From positions 32,155,803 to 32,219,802 of the forward strand of contig NC_052619.1 of NCBI RefSeq assembly GCF_016545825.1: a DNA stretch of 64,000 nucleotides, read 5' to 3'. Made by a program: the position numbers and the translations under genes. Within the stretch, counting starts at the first letter, position 1. The number at the start of each line of letters is the position of its first letter. Below, in pieces: positions 35,704-49,059 of this stretch. Source of the stretch: Eucalyptus grandis. Lineage: Eukaryota > Streptophyta > Magnoliopsida > Myrtales > Myrtaceae. The notes beneath the pieces are model-generated. The model saw only the letters and a list, made by a program, of their open reading frames with translations, had not been told where the DNA came from and searched no databases.

Positions 35704-36803
35704 GGATCCATTCGTTTCGTGGAAAATATCAATGTTTCTGGAAAACATTTTCCTGGAAGTCATTTTCCAGGAAAATGACTCTATTTTTTCGTATTTGTTG
35801 AAACCTAAACTTTGAATGGAAAATATTTTCCATCGTTCGTTAGCTAATTTAATTGTTTGAGAAAAATTACTAAAAATTGAATTTTAATATTTTTAATTGA
35901 CCAAAAAATTAGTTTTATTTTTTATATTTTTTTAAAATAATGAATTTTAAATTATTTGTATTTTTAAAAAGTCGAAATTTTTATTTTTATTTTTTATATT
36001 TTTAAATGAATTTTTAATTATTTGTATTTTTTAAAAATCGGAATTTTTCTTTTCTTTTTTCTTTCTTTTCTTTTTTTCCTTTTTCTTTTCCTTCCTCCTT
36101 CCTCCTCCTTCCTCCACCGCCGCATGCCAACGATGGCTAGCTACCCGGAACCAACCAAGACCTAGTTGCCGGATCCGATGAGCTCAAGGCCGAACCAATC
36201 TCGCCCAAGCTCGCCGAGTTTCATCGGGCTCGGCGAGTCGCGAGCTCGCCGAATCTGGGCGGTGGAGCTCGGCTCGCCTAGATCGAAGCCCAAGCTCCGC
36301 CACCGGATCCGGCGAGCTCATGGTTCGCCAGAGCTTGGCAAACCTCTGGCAAGCCGTGAGCTCCGTCCTAGGCCGGCGAGAGCTTCGCCTCGCCCCATCT
36401 GGTGAGGCTCGAGCTCGGCTTCGCCAGATCGAGCTAGGCAGGGCCTCGTCGGCCTAGGGTGAGGCTCGAGTTGGCTTGCGACTATTTGCCGACCGCAGCC
36501 TAGTCGCCGAACGCCACGGTGACCGGTCACCACCACCACCAAAGAAGAAGATGAAAAGGAAAGAAAAAAAAAAAAAAATTAAAAACTCGATTTTAAAAAG
36601 AAAAAGAAAGCATAAAAATAAAACGAAAATGTATTAATAAAAAGAAGCAAGATAGAAGAAGTTATGGAAAATGTTTTCCACTTTTTAGAAGTGGAAAACA
36701 TTTTACTTATTTTTAAAGATTGTTAAACATTTTCTCGTAAACGAACGTTGAAAAATCCGGAAAACCTTTTCTTGAAAGTCATTTTCGGTGAAGCGAATGG
36801 ACC
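35704..36803. mobile_element. Inverted-repeat DNA element with GC-rich core, upstream of RMD5
   Basis: The ends are inverted copies: GGATCCATTCGTTTC on the left and, reversed, GGTCCATTCGCTTC on the right. Further inside, ggaaaacattttcc-type palindromes occur near both ends (35740-35840 and 36660-36780). AT-rich arms with long T-rich or A-rich tracts enclose a GC-rich core (about 36110-36535) of repeated gctcgcc/ggcgag units. No clear target duplication is visible. The right end lies about 150-200 bases before the likely start of the RMD5 leader. Confidence 0.55.
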
Positions 36804-36959
36804 GAAATGAAGGACTTGAGGAAAGCAGGTAGGGGGGGATTTGTAAAAGAGCCGAAACTTGAGGGGGCGAATCTGCAATTATCCCATAAAATAGACCCGG
36901 TAGGGCAAGGAGGATGTATAGACGGGGAACCTATAAGGCAGGGGCATTTCGGTAAAACT

Positions 36960-39900
36960 GCCACCAGATCTGTCGCCCATCTCCAGACTCCATCTCCTTC
37001 CTCTCTCTCTCTCGAGTAAGCCCCCCAGGCGGTTCTGCTTCTTCGCGAGGTTTCGTGTTCTCTCCGTCTCTTCGCGCATCGATGTTCGCGCGCTGTGGCA
37101 GATTCGTGAGCTCCGCCGTCGGTTCGTGCTGCCTTCCCATGGGCGCAATCATTTCTGGGTCTGACCCTTGTTTCGCCTTTTGTCGTCGTCTTGTGCTGTG
37201 TTCGTATTTGGTTTTCTTCGTTTGCTTGCGTGTGGAATCTTCCTTCCTGGGTAGAGAGAACCTCTTCTCTCTGTTCGGTTCCCATGTGAATCGAGACGTG
37301 CCATCGTTTTTTTACCTTGAGTCTGTTCACCGGCCTCTGTGTTTCTCTGTGTGGGTGTGCGCGTGTGTGTGGTTATCGGATCGCCGAGGAGGGTGGCTCC
37401 ACGCTGGGCAACTGTTGCCCCGCTCCGTCTCGGAAAATTCGTGTCTTGATTCATTTAATTCGAAAGATGGAGTGTGATGGGTCGCGGGTCGCAGTTGAAA
37501 TGGTGTTTGATGACTTCTTTGTGTTAACTTTCAGGTGAATGCGTCTCTTCACTGTGTAAGCGGCATTCGAATCTGGTAAAGACCTCTTTTTTCTTCCTCA
37601 TCAATTACTAGAGTTGATTGGTTGCATTTTCTTTTTCTTTTTTTAATGTAATTTTCTATGCATAGCGGTTATGTAGTTTATGAGGATGTATGACTTCTCA
37701 TGACATTAGTTTTGACATTAGTTTTGAGAGGCTCGGTTTCATTTGGGTTTGAAAGAGAGCCCTGCCATCTTGTCTACGTGAGGTTTTATTAATTTCTTGA
37801 TGCCCAATTACGACACTTTTTTTCATGACATTTGATTTGTCATGTTTGGGATAATTTTAGTGATAATATCTTCTTTTCCTTTTTGTTTCTCCTCATAAGA
37901 AAGGAATCCTAATTTGACTTTGAAACCTTTGCAAGGAGGAGAGGAAAAGACCGATCCTCATCACTTGCAATCTCAGATGGATAGATGGTCTTAGGCAGAA
38001 AGCATTCAATTCCCTAAAGAGAATCAGTGTCAGTATAGATCTACAATAGAGGAACCAACCTTCTAATAGCCAATTCCTTTTCCAAATGGTCAGTGTCGTT
38101 CAGGAAATAAGAGAAAGTGGGGAGGATGAAAGGTGGGATGGAAAGTGAAGAAAACTTTGAGACTTTATGAGAAGGGAAGGAGACAAATTTACACTTTTTA
38201 GCTACTTTTTTCCTAATTTTCCTTCTCTCTCTTATCCAACACAGCCTCTTGAGATCTGCACAATCCTATAATTGATGAATTGCCTATTTAAATTCTATAA
38301 TTGGTCTATCGGCAGCATGTTGAGTAGGGGTATGATTGGTACGAAAACGTCATAAAATAAGGTATGATTGTCCTAGGTTCCTCTTTGTTAGCCTTTTTAT
38401 TTATTACCTCAGGTCTGAACTCTGATTCAGTTACATGCAAACAAAGGGCATAGTTGAATTGGAAAATTTAAATTGCAAGGATTACATTGGGAATAACCTT
38501 ATGTGATGATGTCTAAAGATGATATGGGGATGACCATTATTCCTTTGATAGGGTGATCTTGCACTTATATCTTCAAGCTTTAAAAAAATATACCAAAACA
38601 TAAAAGAATCCTTTAGAACTGAAATCTCTTTTATCTAGAGCTTTCTAATGAATTAAAATACAATGGATTTGTATTCATCAAGATCAAGAAAATGGCAAAA
38701 TGGTGATTTGACAGCTTAAATAGGGATTATTAGGATAGTTCACACTGATCAGAATTTTCTGGGCTGATGGCTCCATGATGGTAGGGGTATGTTCTGTAAG
38801 TTAATTGAGTCGAAGGTTCTGTAGGTTCAAGTTGTCCATAGGGACCTGGATTCCTTTTGGTGTCTTTTGATTTAATGCCTTTTTCTTGTACTCATTTCTT
38901 GTTCACTATATTTAAATGCAACATTTCAGACTTTTCCTTCTATGATTCTTGCATGGATGTCTTGAGCTTTTAATTGTGGTTTAGCTTGTGTATAGCATTA
39001 GTTATAGAAACTTGGTTCATATGGTTTCTTCATAGTTCTTTATTTGTAAAAGGAGGATTTTTCAATTCCTCTCTGTTTTTGTTTGACATGGAAAGAGCAA
39101 CATAAGAGCCTTTAAAAGTAGTTTGCTGTTTATATTTTCTGAAAATTGGTTTGAAATTGTACACTTTTGGTATGCTGGAAGCGCATGCATGTAAATGCAC
39201 TGATTGCATGGTAGATGATTTGCCCTGTAGCCAACCTCTTTTTGCATATGGCTTTGCACCCCCTTGGTGCGCTATAGTCATTATATGTTCACCTTCCCCC
39301 CACACCTAGCCAGGAAAAAAAAAAAAAGGAAGAAAGATGGATAAAGGAAACTGACAGTCAGGTGCCATAAATTTGTTCATGTGAGTGAGCTTTTTCCAGG
39401 TTATGATGTTCTTTTCTTAAGTCTCGCTGTAGTTCTTTAATTCTAATCTTGCCTTCTTGACATATGGGGTTTATCATTGATTATTTTCTAGAGCTGGTGA
39501 TGAATTGCTGGCTAGCAGGCAATAGCTGTTTGCCTTCTATCTGGTGTGCTACCATAGAAGGTTTTCTGTCACAATTAATCAGTGTGTGTTTCTCGAGATG
39601 GCTCTGGGGATCAGACTTAAGTGTCAGTTTAAATTATTTATGGGTTTTCTGTTGCTTGTCTTGAAATAAGGTTTAATACGATTGTTTGCAGATTGCAGTT
39701 TTTTTTACTAGAGTTTCATGTGTGTTTGTGTTGTGTGTGTGTGTGTGTGTCCTACTTTTTGAACATTAATGAACCTTCCCTTCATCAAGAGTTCATCTCT
39801 TATCTTCCTCTATTGAGGCAATGAATAGTGCATTTCTTCAGATAGAATCTTATTTATGGGTTGAGGAGCCTCTGCAACTGGTGATTCGATAATCCTGTTG

Positions 39901-40593
39901 CCCATGGCTGTGTTATTCAAGTTGTCTTTGACGTATAACATGAGCTTTTGGCATCTGATATGGTTGACAAAATTGAGTTATGCCACTAATAATTTGATGC
40001 TTAACAATAGAGAGAAGGAATTCTAGGTCAGCAAGATCCCTGCTTCGCTTATATTCTTTAAGAAAGAAGAAAAGAAAGACCAGTAGTATCGCCTCTGCTT
40101 CCTTCCCTAGAACCAGAACAGGAATCTTTCAATCTAACTAACTGGTACTTATATGAGCATTATAATGCAAAAAGTAGGACAACTCCCTATCTTTATGATT
40201 TCACTTTGTTATATTTTGGCTTTGTATTCTTAGGAGGTGCTATAAGCCTCCAGGTTAATCCTGTTGCTTTTTGCTTGAGCTGCTTGCATAGGGTGATTCT
40301 ATATGTTCTGGCATAGCACTTGTCTCGTTATAGATATCATTGAGTGAACTTTGTTTAAGTAGTCACTCTGTAGTCTTTGTTGATTTATAAGCTCATAATT
40401 TATGAAATTTAAGATTCTGTTAGTGATAAGGGAACAAAGTGTCTCATCGTTCCATTGATGGTTCTGTTGTGACTGTTGTTTATGAGATTCAGTCTCTCAA
40501 TGGAAATTAAGTGTGCCCTTTCTTCCTTGTCCGGCAGGTGCTTGTTTCATTGTTTGCTGATCAAAGTTTGCCATACTGTGAGCAAGACAGAAA
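36960..40593 (+). other. 5' leader and long 5' UTR intron of the RMD5 gene
   Basis: A CT-rich patch at about 36990-37012 followed by a gtaagc donor at 37015 suggests a first untranslated exon. A second candidate untranslated exon ends with gtaaag near 37576. The 37020-37450 stretch is GC-rich, as in many plant leaders. The acceptor ccggcag at 40531-40537 is well formed and lies 56 bases before the ATG at 40594. Between about 37580 and 40530 I see only AT-rich intron-like sequence. A GT microsatellite lies at about 39728-39750. Confidence 0.55.
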
Positions 40594-41754
40594 ATGGATG
40601 TGAACTCTATTAGAGATGCATTTGATAGAGTCACTAAAAAACAGAAGCTTTCATATTCCAAGACCCAAGAAGTGATTGATCAAATTACTCGAGAAATTTC
40701 GGACTCAATAGAGAAAATTCGGAATGCTCATAATTCTGACTCTTGCTCAGACTACAAAGCTTTACTTGCTGATCTCAAGACCAAGATAAAAGAGATAGCT
40801 CCAGGGACCCTCTTAGAAGGCACGCAGAAGGAATTGAATGTTGCACTTAGCAAGTATCCGAAGCTTCTAGAAAAGTCCTTTAATCCAGATATATCTAAGG
40901 CTTACAGAAATGTTGACCTTGATACAGCCACAGTTAACTACGTAATTGCAAGCCATTTCTACCGACAGGGTCTTTTTGATGTCGGCGATTGCTTTGTTAC
41001 TGAGGCGATGGAGCCAGAATCCATTGCTTCAATAAGGTCTCCATATGTAGAGATGTACCAGATACTTGAAGCAATGAAGAGTCGAAATCTAGAACCAGCA
41101 CTGAAATGGGCTACTTCCAACTGTAGTAAACTTAAAGCAAATGGGTCCGACCTTGAAGTAAAACTTCATCGAATGCAGTATGTGGAGATATTACAAAGTG
41201 GAAACAGAGACGAGGCCCTTAAGTATGCAAGGAACCACTTGGCAAATTTTGCATCTGACCACTTCATTGAAATTCAGAAGCTTATGGGTTGTCTCTTGTG
41301 GGCTGGAAAGCTTGAACAGTCCCCATACCCTGATTTACTATCCCCTGCTAACTGGGACAAGTTGGCTGAAGAACTAACAAGGCAGTTTTGCAGTTTTTTG
41401 GGACAATCCTTTGAGAGCCCTCTGGGCGTGACTGTAGCTGCTGGTGTCCAGGCTTTGCCACCACTTTTAAAGTATATGAACGTGTTTTGGGGAAAGAAGC
41501 AAGAGTGGCAGTCAATGAAGCAATTGCCGGTTCCAGTTGAGTTGGATGATGAGTTTCAGTTTCACTCCATATTTGTGTGTCCGGTGTCCAAGGAGCAAGC
41601 TACAGATGATAATCCGCCAATGCTAATGCCCTGTGGACATGTTCTCTGCAAGCAGTCAATAGTGAGGATGTCAAAGAACCTCTCCAAGACCTTTAAGTGC
41701 CCCTATTGTCCAACTGATATCGACTCAAATTTCTGCAAGTCACTGTATTTCTGA
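40594..41754 (+). CDS. RMD5: RMD5/GID2-type E3 ubiquitin ligase subunit of the GID/CTLH complex
   Basis: A single uninterrupted coding exon for 386 residues. In yeast and animals this protein pairs with GID9/MAEA to form the RING-RING catalytic heart of the GID/CTLH ubiquitin ligase; plants carry the same complex. Domains read in order: an N-terminal helical region, a LisH motif (about 112-144, VNYVIASHFYRQG), CTLH (about 148-206), CRA (to about 295), and a C-terminal Gid-type RING (about 329-372). The RING shows CPVSKEQ, MPCGHVLCKQS and CPYC, the reduced ligand set usual for this family rather than a classical C3HC4 RING. The end, KSLYF, matches the family's short hydrophobic tail. Length is normal. 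The ATG is the first after the leader acceptor and is followed by the conserved start MDVNSIRDAF. Nothing looks broken. The nearest Arabidopsis counterpart I recall is At4g37880. Confidence 0.94.
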   Translation: MDVNSIRDAFDRVTKKQKLSYSKTQEVIDQITREISDSIEKIRNAHNSDSCSDYKALLADLKTKIKEIAPGTLLEGTQKELNVALSKYPKLLEKSFNPDISKAYRNVDLDTATVNYVIASHFYRQGLFDVGDCFVTEAMEPESIASIRSPYVEMYQILEAMKSRNLEPALKWATSNCSKLKANGSDLEVKLHRMQYVEILQSGNRDEALKYARNHLANFASDHFIEIQKLMGCLLWAGKLEQSPYPDLLSPANWDKLAEELTRQFCSFLGQSFESPLGVTVAAGVQALPPLLKYMNVFWGKKQEWQSMKQLPVPVELDDEFQFHSIFVCPVSKEQATDDNPPMLMPCGHVLCKQSIVRMSKNLSKTFKCPYCPTDIDSNFCKSLYF

Positions 41755-44382
41755 CTTGTGCCACTTGTATTACATAGATGTACAAGTATCTCTCTCTCTC
41801 TCTGTCTCTCTCTCTCTCTCTCACAGTTGGACCAAATTGCATGTGCATAAACTAGTTGTGTACCCACGAAAGGGTGACAATCGTGATCAATTGTTCCTTA
41901 CTGTTGGCAGCATATGTAAATAGACATTCTTTTGATGTATTCATGTGGGAATGGAAATGCAAGCTGGTGTCTTGACATTAGATGGTATGGTAGGCATATC
42001 TTTTGTAAGCTACACAGTATTCAGAGCTTTTCGCATCTAAGCTTTGCCAGGTCTGCCCAGTTAGCGGAGTCTGAAAGTCATGTAGGGTGATGACAAGTGT
42101 TAGATGTTCTATTGACCCTCTCCTAGTTTATATTCTCCGGCATCTCGACATTATTAAGTCAAAATTACTTCTCAGTTCCTACCAAGTGATCTTAGTCGTA
42201 GATGGAGATCATTTAAGATCTTGACCGTTAAGGGAAAGGCAAAAGAGATTATCATTCGGTACATTTTGAACATACAAATTTCAATTTGAAATAGTTATTT
42301 CATTGTTGTAATTCTTGGAAACATGATGTTTAAATCGGAGACTTGCATGAAATTCTTATTTAGAATTAAGACAGAAACAGACAGCATCAACAGTATGGAC
42401 TGGGATTCTAGACTATGAGCTGCATGCACTGCTCCTCTTATTGAGAGTCGAATACTAACAGCATTCCTAGTTTTCATCAATTACTCTTCCCCCTTTCATG
42501 TCTTTGTTGGTGAAGTTGGCTTCATCAAATGCTCTTTCCGTTTCATGTCTTGCTTCCCCACTTTTCTTTTTCGGGAAGCAAATTCCAGTGAGGTCCTTTC
42601 GAAGTTTAATGTGAAAATATGTTTCGAAGTGTTGCGCTTCTTGGCATGGTGGAACCACATGGACGTGAAAACGCATTGATTTACCTTATGCGTCTTTGGT
42701 GTGTTGAGCTCTTTCATGGATTTTGCACCTCACTGTGCCCTATAGAAGAAAAACGCCATGTGAAAATTAGATTCAGCAAGCACAAGCAGGGCTTCCTCCG
42801 AAGTTCTGTAGCATGTGAAGTGAAGCTTTCGCAGGAGGGAGTGATTTGAGACAAAACGCCGAGTCTGGGAAGTCCGCTGGTTGCCTGGGAGCACTTTTGC
42901 TCGAAATAGCGGACCAGAATTTCGACTAGTGCGACCATAGTTTCACCGCCACGTGGGCCATAATGTTTGATTGTTTTTTGAGGGATCCAATTTACGGTGA
43001 AGTAAAACTCCCCATCATGAAACCAAGCGTGGGGAAAGATGGGGAGCAACAATGGCGATGGAGCAGCCGGATCCTAAGCGACGCTGAGTCAATGACCCGT
43101 CCGCCGTTTCTCTGTAGTTAGCCTGGTTGGATGAGCATTGAGAGTTCCACTAAAATTCAGGTTAAAGGGCTTGAAAAGTTGGTAGGAGAAGGAAATGAGT
43201 CAACAAGATTATTGATTGATGGATAGATACCACCCTCTCCCATTATGGACTATTATAGCATAGATGTGTAGCTCCGTCTCAGAAGGAATAATTGAAAGAA
43301 ATGTTTTAGTCTTCTAAGTCTGATCATAGAGTTATTGACAACCTCGACACCATGCTTACATGATGCATTACAAATTTACAATTGGGAGAAAATGAAGTCT
43401 GCAAAGCAAAGACAGAAGAAGAGCTTTGCAATGAAATGGTAATTTAAGTTCTACGAGCTACAAAATCTTGAGGAAGCCTTCTGTTTCCAATTTGGGATAA
43501 AAAACCGATGGTTTTCAAGTCAATTTTTTGTACATGGAAAATCGAACAAAGACATTATGGACGAGGACAAGTAAAGGGAAAAGAAAAGTGCTCCTGCGTG
43601 CAACTCTTTTAACTACTAGCACAAACTTGGAGCAGGCAAACAAAATGCAACATTAACTACCAGCACAACCTTGGACAAGAGCAAACAAAACGCAAATTCA
43701 TGCATGAAATATTGGAAGAAGTCAAAGGATGACAAACTCGGAAAAGATAAATTGCAGGTCAGAAGACTAAGTAGGCAATAAGAAAATCAGGACTAAATTT
43801 TGATCCTCTGGGGACTCCATCTATGTAAGCCTAGAGCACTTGATCCTAATAAGACTTCATCAATAATATTGGACTTGGTTTATACCTAGAGAGCAATGAT
43901 TTCCCAGGTACCTGAATTTTTTTTACTAACAGGCAATGCCCAGTACCCCAATTGTTGGCATGCATGCTCTTTGGTTACAGAAACTAGCCACTATTAGGTG
44001 AACTGTGATGCAGATATCGATTAGTCACGCAACACATTTCTGATGATAAAAGGAAAATTAACAGAACACATGCATCCAACAGATCTCTTTCGGACAGGAA
44101 CAATCTCGTGACATACACACAGTGAACCAAGAATTCTACTGGGTCACTAAAATTCAAACAAGCACAACTTCTTCTAGCGACTTATGAAAGTACTTACAAC
44201 AATCATAGGGTTGAGACAGACTTCAGACTAACAACAGCGACATTTTCAGGCAATAAACAAAGACTCATGATGGACATTAGCACCGGGCTGAGTAGTACTC
44301 TTTCCCATTAACAAACAAATATCTCCACATATACCACTCCAGTAGACAGACAGATGTAACTAGGCAAGCATAGCAACCTGCA
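41755..44382. other. Convergent intergenic region between RMD5 and IAA9 genes
   Basis: Holds the 3' UTRs of two converging genes. A CT microsatellite lies at 41789-41822, just after the RMD5 stop, probably in its 3' UTR. A 42-43-base segment is duplicated in tandem at about 43610-43695 (accagcacaac / actagcacaaa units). Small open frames near 42470-43050 overlap on both strands without recognisable domains. No gene is supported. Confidence 0.5.
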
Positions 44383-47300
44383 CTAGTTTCTCGCCTTTGA
44401 CTTTTCCAACGCTCTAGGTGCTGCAATGCAGAATCACAATAAGCGAACAATTACTGAAAATAACGAGCAGATAAGTAAAGATAGGGAAATTAATAAACAC
44501 AACCCCAAGGCAGGATATATATCACAAAGAATGACAACATAAGGAGAGAATAAATAGTTTGCTTGAGCAGTGGTGTTAGCATATGCCATTTAGCTTTCCA
44601 GAACAACAATGAAGCAGATGTACAAATAATGCTACATCATGCCATCAATTTTTAATACAAGCAACACTTAACTGGAGCATCACTAAATATGCTACTCTAA
44701 CTGAACTCTTCATCATGCATAATGTTTAGAGCAAAAGAAAACGAGGGTTGAACAACACAACATCAACCTCAGCAGGTTCTCCAACTCAAATAAATCAAAA
44801 TGTCCATTCCAACAATTGAGGAACCAACTCATAATTGACTTCACTGATTTAGTGTACCACTACACCAATTCAAGCAAGAACAGAGGATGCAATAACTTTA
44901 ACCTCCTGAACACGACAGCACAGTTCTCTCATCGCTACTCTTCTATTTGTTCACTGCAACAACAATAAAGTGACAGAACCCATTCAAGAACATCACCAAG
45001 AGCCACTCATCTGTAAGTTTTCTCCATCCTACAACACCCTCTATGCATTCTATAAAGCATAGAGGGTGTTGTGCAAGTAAACAGAAGATGAATGTAAAGC
45101 GTCTTTTTGTAAAAGTTAAGATTAAAAATAAACTGATTCTACTGATTAAATCACATAATAAGACTAGGCTTGGATAGACTCGCCTGGAAAAAGTGTCATC
45201 GGTGGGAACATGAAAGATGAAAGAGCCAGTATGAACACAGATAAAAGTTTAATTAGTGGTACAAACCTAGTCCAATTGCATCAGCACCCTTCATAATCTT
45301 GAGCCGCTTGCATGAATCAATAAACATCCTACCATAGCAAATTAAATCAGGATAAATAAGGGGAAACTTGAGAATAAAGGTTCAAATTTTGCATAAAAAG
45401 GAAAGTTTTATTCTATCTTTCAGAGACTAAGTGAACAGAAAAAGGCACAAAGAGTCAAACAGACTCAATCCATATGACATCTCATCAATCATAACAAGAT
45501 TACACTAGCTCTTACTCTATTTATTTGCTGCATATCTTATTAGCAGTAGCAGTTTTAGATGAGGCAATGTAAGCCAATCAAAGAGAGCACAAACAGGAAG
45601 AGTAGAGTTGGAAGGGTGATAGAGACAAATGTGAGTGATTTTATTTCAAATGGAAGAAAATATCTTTATGGTTAGCATTCTCAAGATACCATGCTCTCAG
45701 TTTCCTTTCGATATACTCTAATACCACTGGAGCACTAAAGAATTATGTCCTGGTCATAGGAGCCAGACTAACAGGCCCAGATGTAGTCATCTGAGGACAG
45801 TTTAAAAATCAAGTTATGTCAGTTCTCACTAACACTCATTCATTTCATGCATCTGAAAAGCGAAATGCTTATAGCTTGATTGTTATACTTATGACTAGAC
45901 AGACAGGTCAGCAAATTTTTAAATGACTTTATCCTTCCATAAGTCAAATTATCATTCTAGGAAATGGTAAAAGCACTCGAAAGATTCTCCAATTTATGAA
46001 AGAGTGATTAAATTCTAGTCAAATATTCTGAGCAGGAACAAGAAAGTGGAAACCATCCAAAGACAGACAAGCAGAAACTACCAGAAGAGGGACCGGTGTG
46101 ACCATATTAGCAGTAGTAAAACCTCAGTGTTGTAAATCTGTAGATGCAACCTAACTACTGATTAAAACAAGACAACTCTGTCCATTGTCACTGCTTTTAT
46201 ATAGGAGAATCTCCAAATGTTTGAGTACATTGGTAAAGACTTTCCCCTAAATGTTCTCTCTGCATGGCTTTTTAGTCATTCCTTATGGATATTTTTTGAA
46301 ACAGAAAAACAATAGAGAGCCTTATGTTGAATATTTCAACAAACTTCCCAGTGATGATCAATTTACATTTGACTTATTATCTTCAAGGGAAATTGCCATA
46401 TCGTCCAGCTAAGCACACTGAAAAGGACTATTTCTTCCACAAACAATAAATGCCCTTCATGTTGGCAAAAATTGTAACTTAAGTTGTGTGAGGAGTTTTT
46501 CAGTTCCTTGAGTTAATCTACCTAAAAGTGCTCCTCACAAAAACACACAGATTCATAATATATGCAGCTTCTGTTAAGCGTGCAAAGTCAAGACCAAAAC
46601 AAGCTCAAGAGAAATAAATAAAGGTACGAAGCCCATGTCCAGTTCTTTTTTCAGATTTGAAACTTAAAATTCATAATGAGGGAACAACTTATTAAGTTAA
46701 CTATCAAGCTTCTATTTTTCCTCTCTTAATCTTTGACAACCAGCATAAAAATGAAAAAGAGAAATAACTTAATAAGTATATAAAGGAATGAGTAACATCA
46801 AATAAGCTAAAAAACAGCCCGTCTAGCAAACTAAACTCTGTAAGATTCAGCCTTCTTATATATTGAAAGAAACACAATGCTCAACTTGACCCTTTTCTTG
46901 AAATAACTAATACAATCACATTAAGCTATTACCACTCAGGTATCCACAGTTCTTACTTTTTATTTTTATTTGCAGATGACAGTATCTCACAAACAAAGCA
47001 GTAGCGTTCTTTTTCTTCACCACTGCTGTCATGACTTTTGTAAGTTGTGACCCTATTAGATTCTGGCGATCATTAATTTAATCTCATAATTGTTCAATAT
47101 ACCACTGCACTATCTTGACATGTGCCTGAATATCTAAAATAGGGTAAAGCTTAGTTAATCCAACAAAATACATGTTAAATGGCTTATCCTGAGTTGTGTA
47201 TGGGAACTTTTTTTCTTTGGTCAAAGTGTACGGGCACTTCACATGGAAGCATTTGCCTCAGTACATTCTCTTTGAGAGATCTAATCGCTAGATGTTAAAA

Positions 47301-49059
47301 ACACTTGCTTCTTTTGCTGGGCATAATAACTCATCTCTCCCCTTACTTCTTCGGTTCAGTCTTTGAGCAAGAAAAACAATAGTCGATATTCAAAAGTCTA
47401 TTTTGAAAGGCCTTAACTTTGTTGGCATAAGAGTTTTTTGTAACTTTTAAAGATTTAGCAGATATTTATGTAAGCACTCCAGCATACCACAGTACATATC
47501 AAGTAGATCCTACATTTCTCCACGCGATTATTAATAGGCTAAGAATTCTATAAGCAAAAGCCTCATGGTATACTATAAAACAGGAGGATTCTCCAAATCT
47601 ATTAAAAAAGAAATTAAGAATAAAAGAAAATTTCAATTTCCAATTACTAGCAATTGTTAATTCCGTTTGTCTTCCTTTTCCTAATTCCTCCACACTCCTT
47701 TTAGAAGCTCAACACTCCAAAAGAGTACTACGCCTCAGTTATGAGACATGTAACATGCAGCACGCATCCTGAAGGAAACTAAAAACTTACTCCCAGGGCA
47801 CATCCCCGACAAGCATCCAGTCACCATCCTTGTCCTCATAAGTAAGAACATACTCCGATCCATGCAGGAAATCTCGCAGCTTACTCTCGTTCAACATCTC
47901 TCTTCCTGGAGTACCATTAGATCCACATTGACCTGAAAGCATAAAAAAATGTAATTCACTGGAAGTGTGCTAAGGTAATCAATATTCACTGATGAAGATC
48001 CATCAAAATCAAAACAAGGATGACCCAGAATGGCAGACACAATAACACACCTATGGTGAATCCGCTGAACATCTTCTCCAGAGAAGAAGATAACTCCTGA
48101 TATGTAGAGTAATTCCTCAGATCTACCTTCCTCAGATAAGGAGCACCATCCATGCTGACCTTCACATAAAGAGCACCAGGACCTGGTTTGCCATCAACTT
48201 CATCATTGTCCTTTGAAGTTGTAGCCAATGTATTCTTCCTGTATGATCTAATAGGAGGCCAACCAACGACCTGAGCCCTGTCATTAAAGATAGCATCAAC
48301 AGCCATTAGAAAGCCGAAACCTTGTTTGTTGTTCATGACCAGCTGTTGTCTTGCTTTTGGACATAAAGCCATTTGAACAGTAAATTAAACTTACTTCGCA
48401 GCAGGAGCATTGTTTGAAGCTCTCGTCTGACTAACTCCAGCTCCATTAAGGGCACGAGGGCATTCTGGTGCTGGTTTTGGGAGTGCCTCCTTCGGCACAG
48501 TCGCCTGGGCCCCAGAAGTCCTTGATGGGAGCATTGCCTTCATCCCTGCATTACCAGGAAACTTTCCTTGGCCTCCACACTGCGCAGTTTCAGGAGCAGG
48601 TCCAGTTGCATGAAACATCCAATTTCCATCAGGGTATTTAGAGCTCTTCAGCTCTGAGAACTCATCTATGGTGTCAGAGAATCCTCTTTTGTTTCCTGAA
48701 GCAATATTCTTCTGAAGTGACGATGAGCAGATCCCATCCTTCAAAGGAAGCAAAGGAAACAATGGCTTCTCATCGAGCTTTCCAGAGCTCAGCAAGCACA
48801 GTTTTGGTTCTCTTTCAGGAGATTGAGATCCAGGGAGACCAAGCGTCAACTCAGTAGCCTTTAGATTCAGATTACTTTTATTCTCATCAGACAAGCTTGA
48901 AACTGCAGAACTATCAACTGAAGAACAGTCAGACAAACCCAGATAGTTTCGCTCCTTCAACCCCAAGCAGTCATGAGAGGCGCCATCTATAGAGGGTGAG
49001 GTGGCTACTGTAGAGGTATTGCCACCCCCTTCCTCCACACCCAGAAGTGGTGGAGACAT
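44383..49059 (-). CDS. IAA9: Aux/IAA transcriptional repressor, IAA9-like
   Basis: Auxin-labile nuclear repressor that binds ARF transcription factors and is degraded through TIR1/AFB when auxin is present. Minus-strand coding exons: 49059-48395, 48277-48051, 47932-47791, 45328-45267 and 44420-44383, with GT/AG borders and matching phases (377 residues). Domain I is the EAR motif LTLGLP (about 71-76). A basic KR pair lies at about 124. Domain II, the degron core QVVGWPPIR, is at about 224-232. The C-terminal PB1 region (about 258-365) has [15 protein letters not shown] with the basic patch and [14 protein letters not shown] with the acidic patch, then [10 protein letters not shown]. The start [11 protein letters not shown] and the long acidic/Ser-rich N-terminus match the IAA8/IAA9 clade, longer than most Aux/IAAs. 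The protein looks intact and auxin-responsive. Intron 3 is about 2.5 kb. Confidence 0.95.
45031..45072 (-). other. Perfect 16-bp hairpin in the last intron of IAA9
   Basis: ACAACACCCTCTATGC at 45031-45046 is exactly inverted at 45057-45072, with a 10-base loop. It lies inside intron 4 (44421-45266) and would be present in the pre-mRNA. It is shorter than a usual plant miRNA precursor. Confidence 0.8.

Noticed and set aside
36779..37330. 183-codon minus-strand open frame opposite the RMD5 leader
   Set aside because: It lies in GC-rich leader sequence with overlapping open frames on both strands; no domain, and codon content is low-complexity charged residues.
42467..43052. Several overlapping 70-110-codon frames between RMD5 and IAA9
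   Set aside because: Both strands open in short overlapping frames, no recognisable motif, and no splice-consistent extension.
48391..48396. IAA9 ending after exon 1 at an in-frame stop
   Set aside because: The apparent stop TAA lies within the donor gtaagt; splicing restores the degron and PB1 frame exactly.
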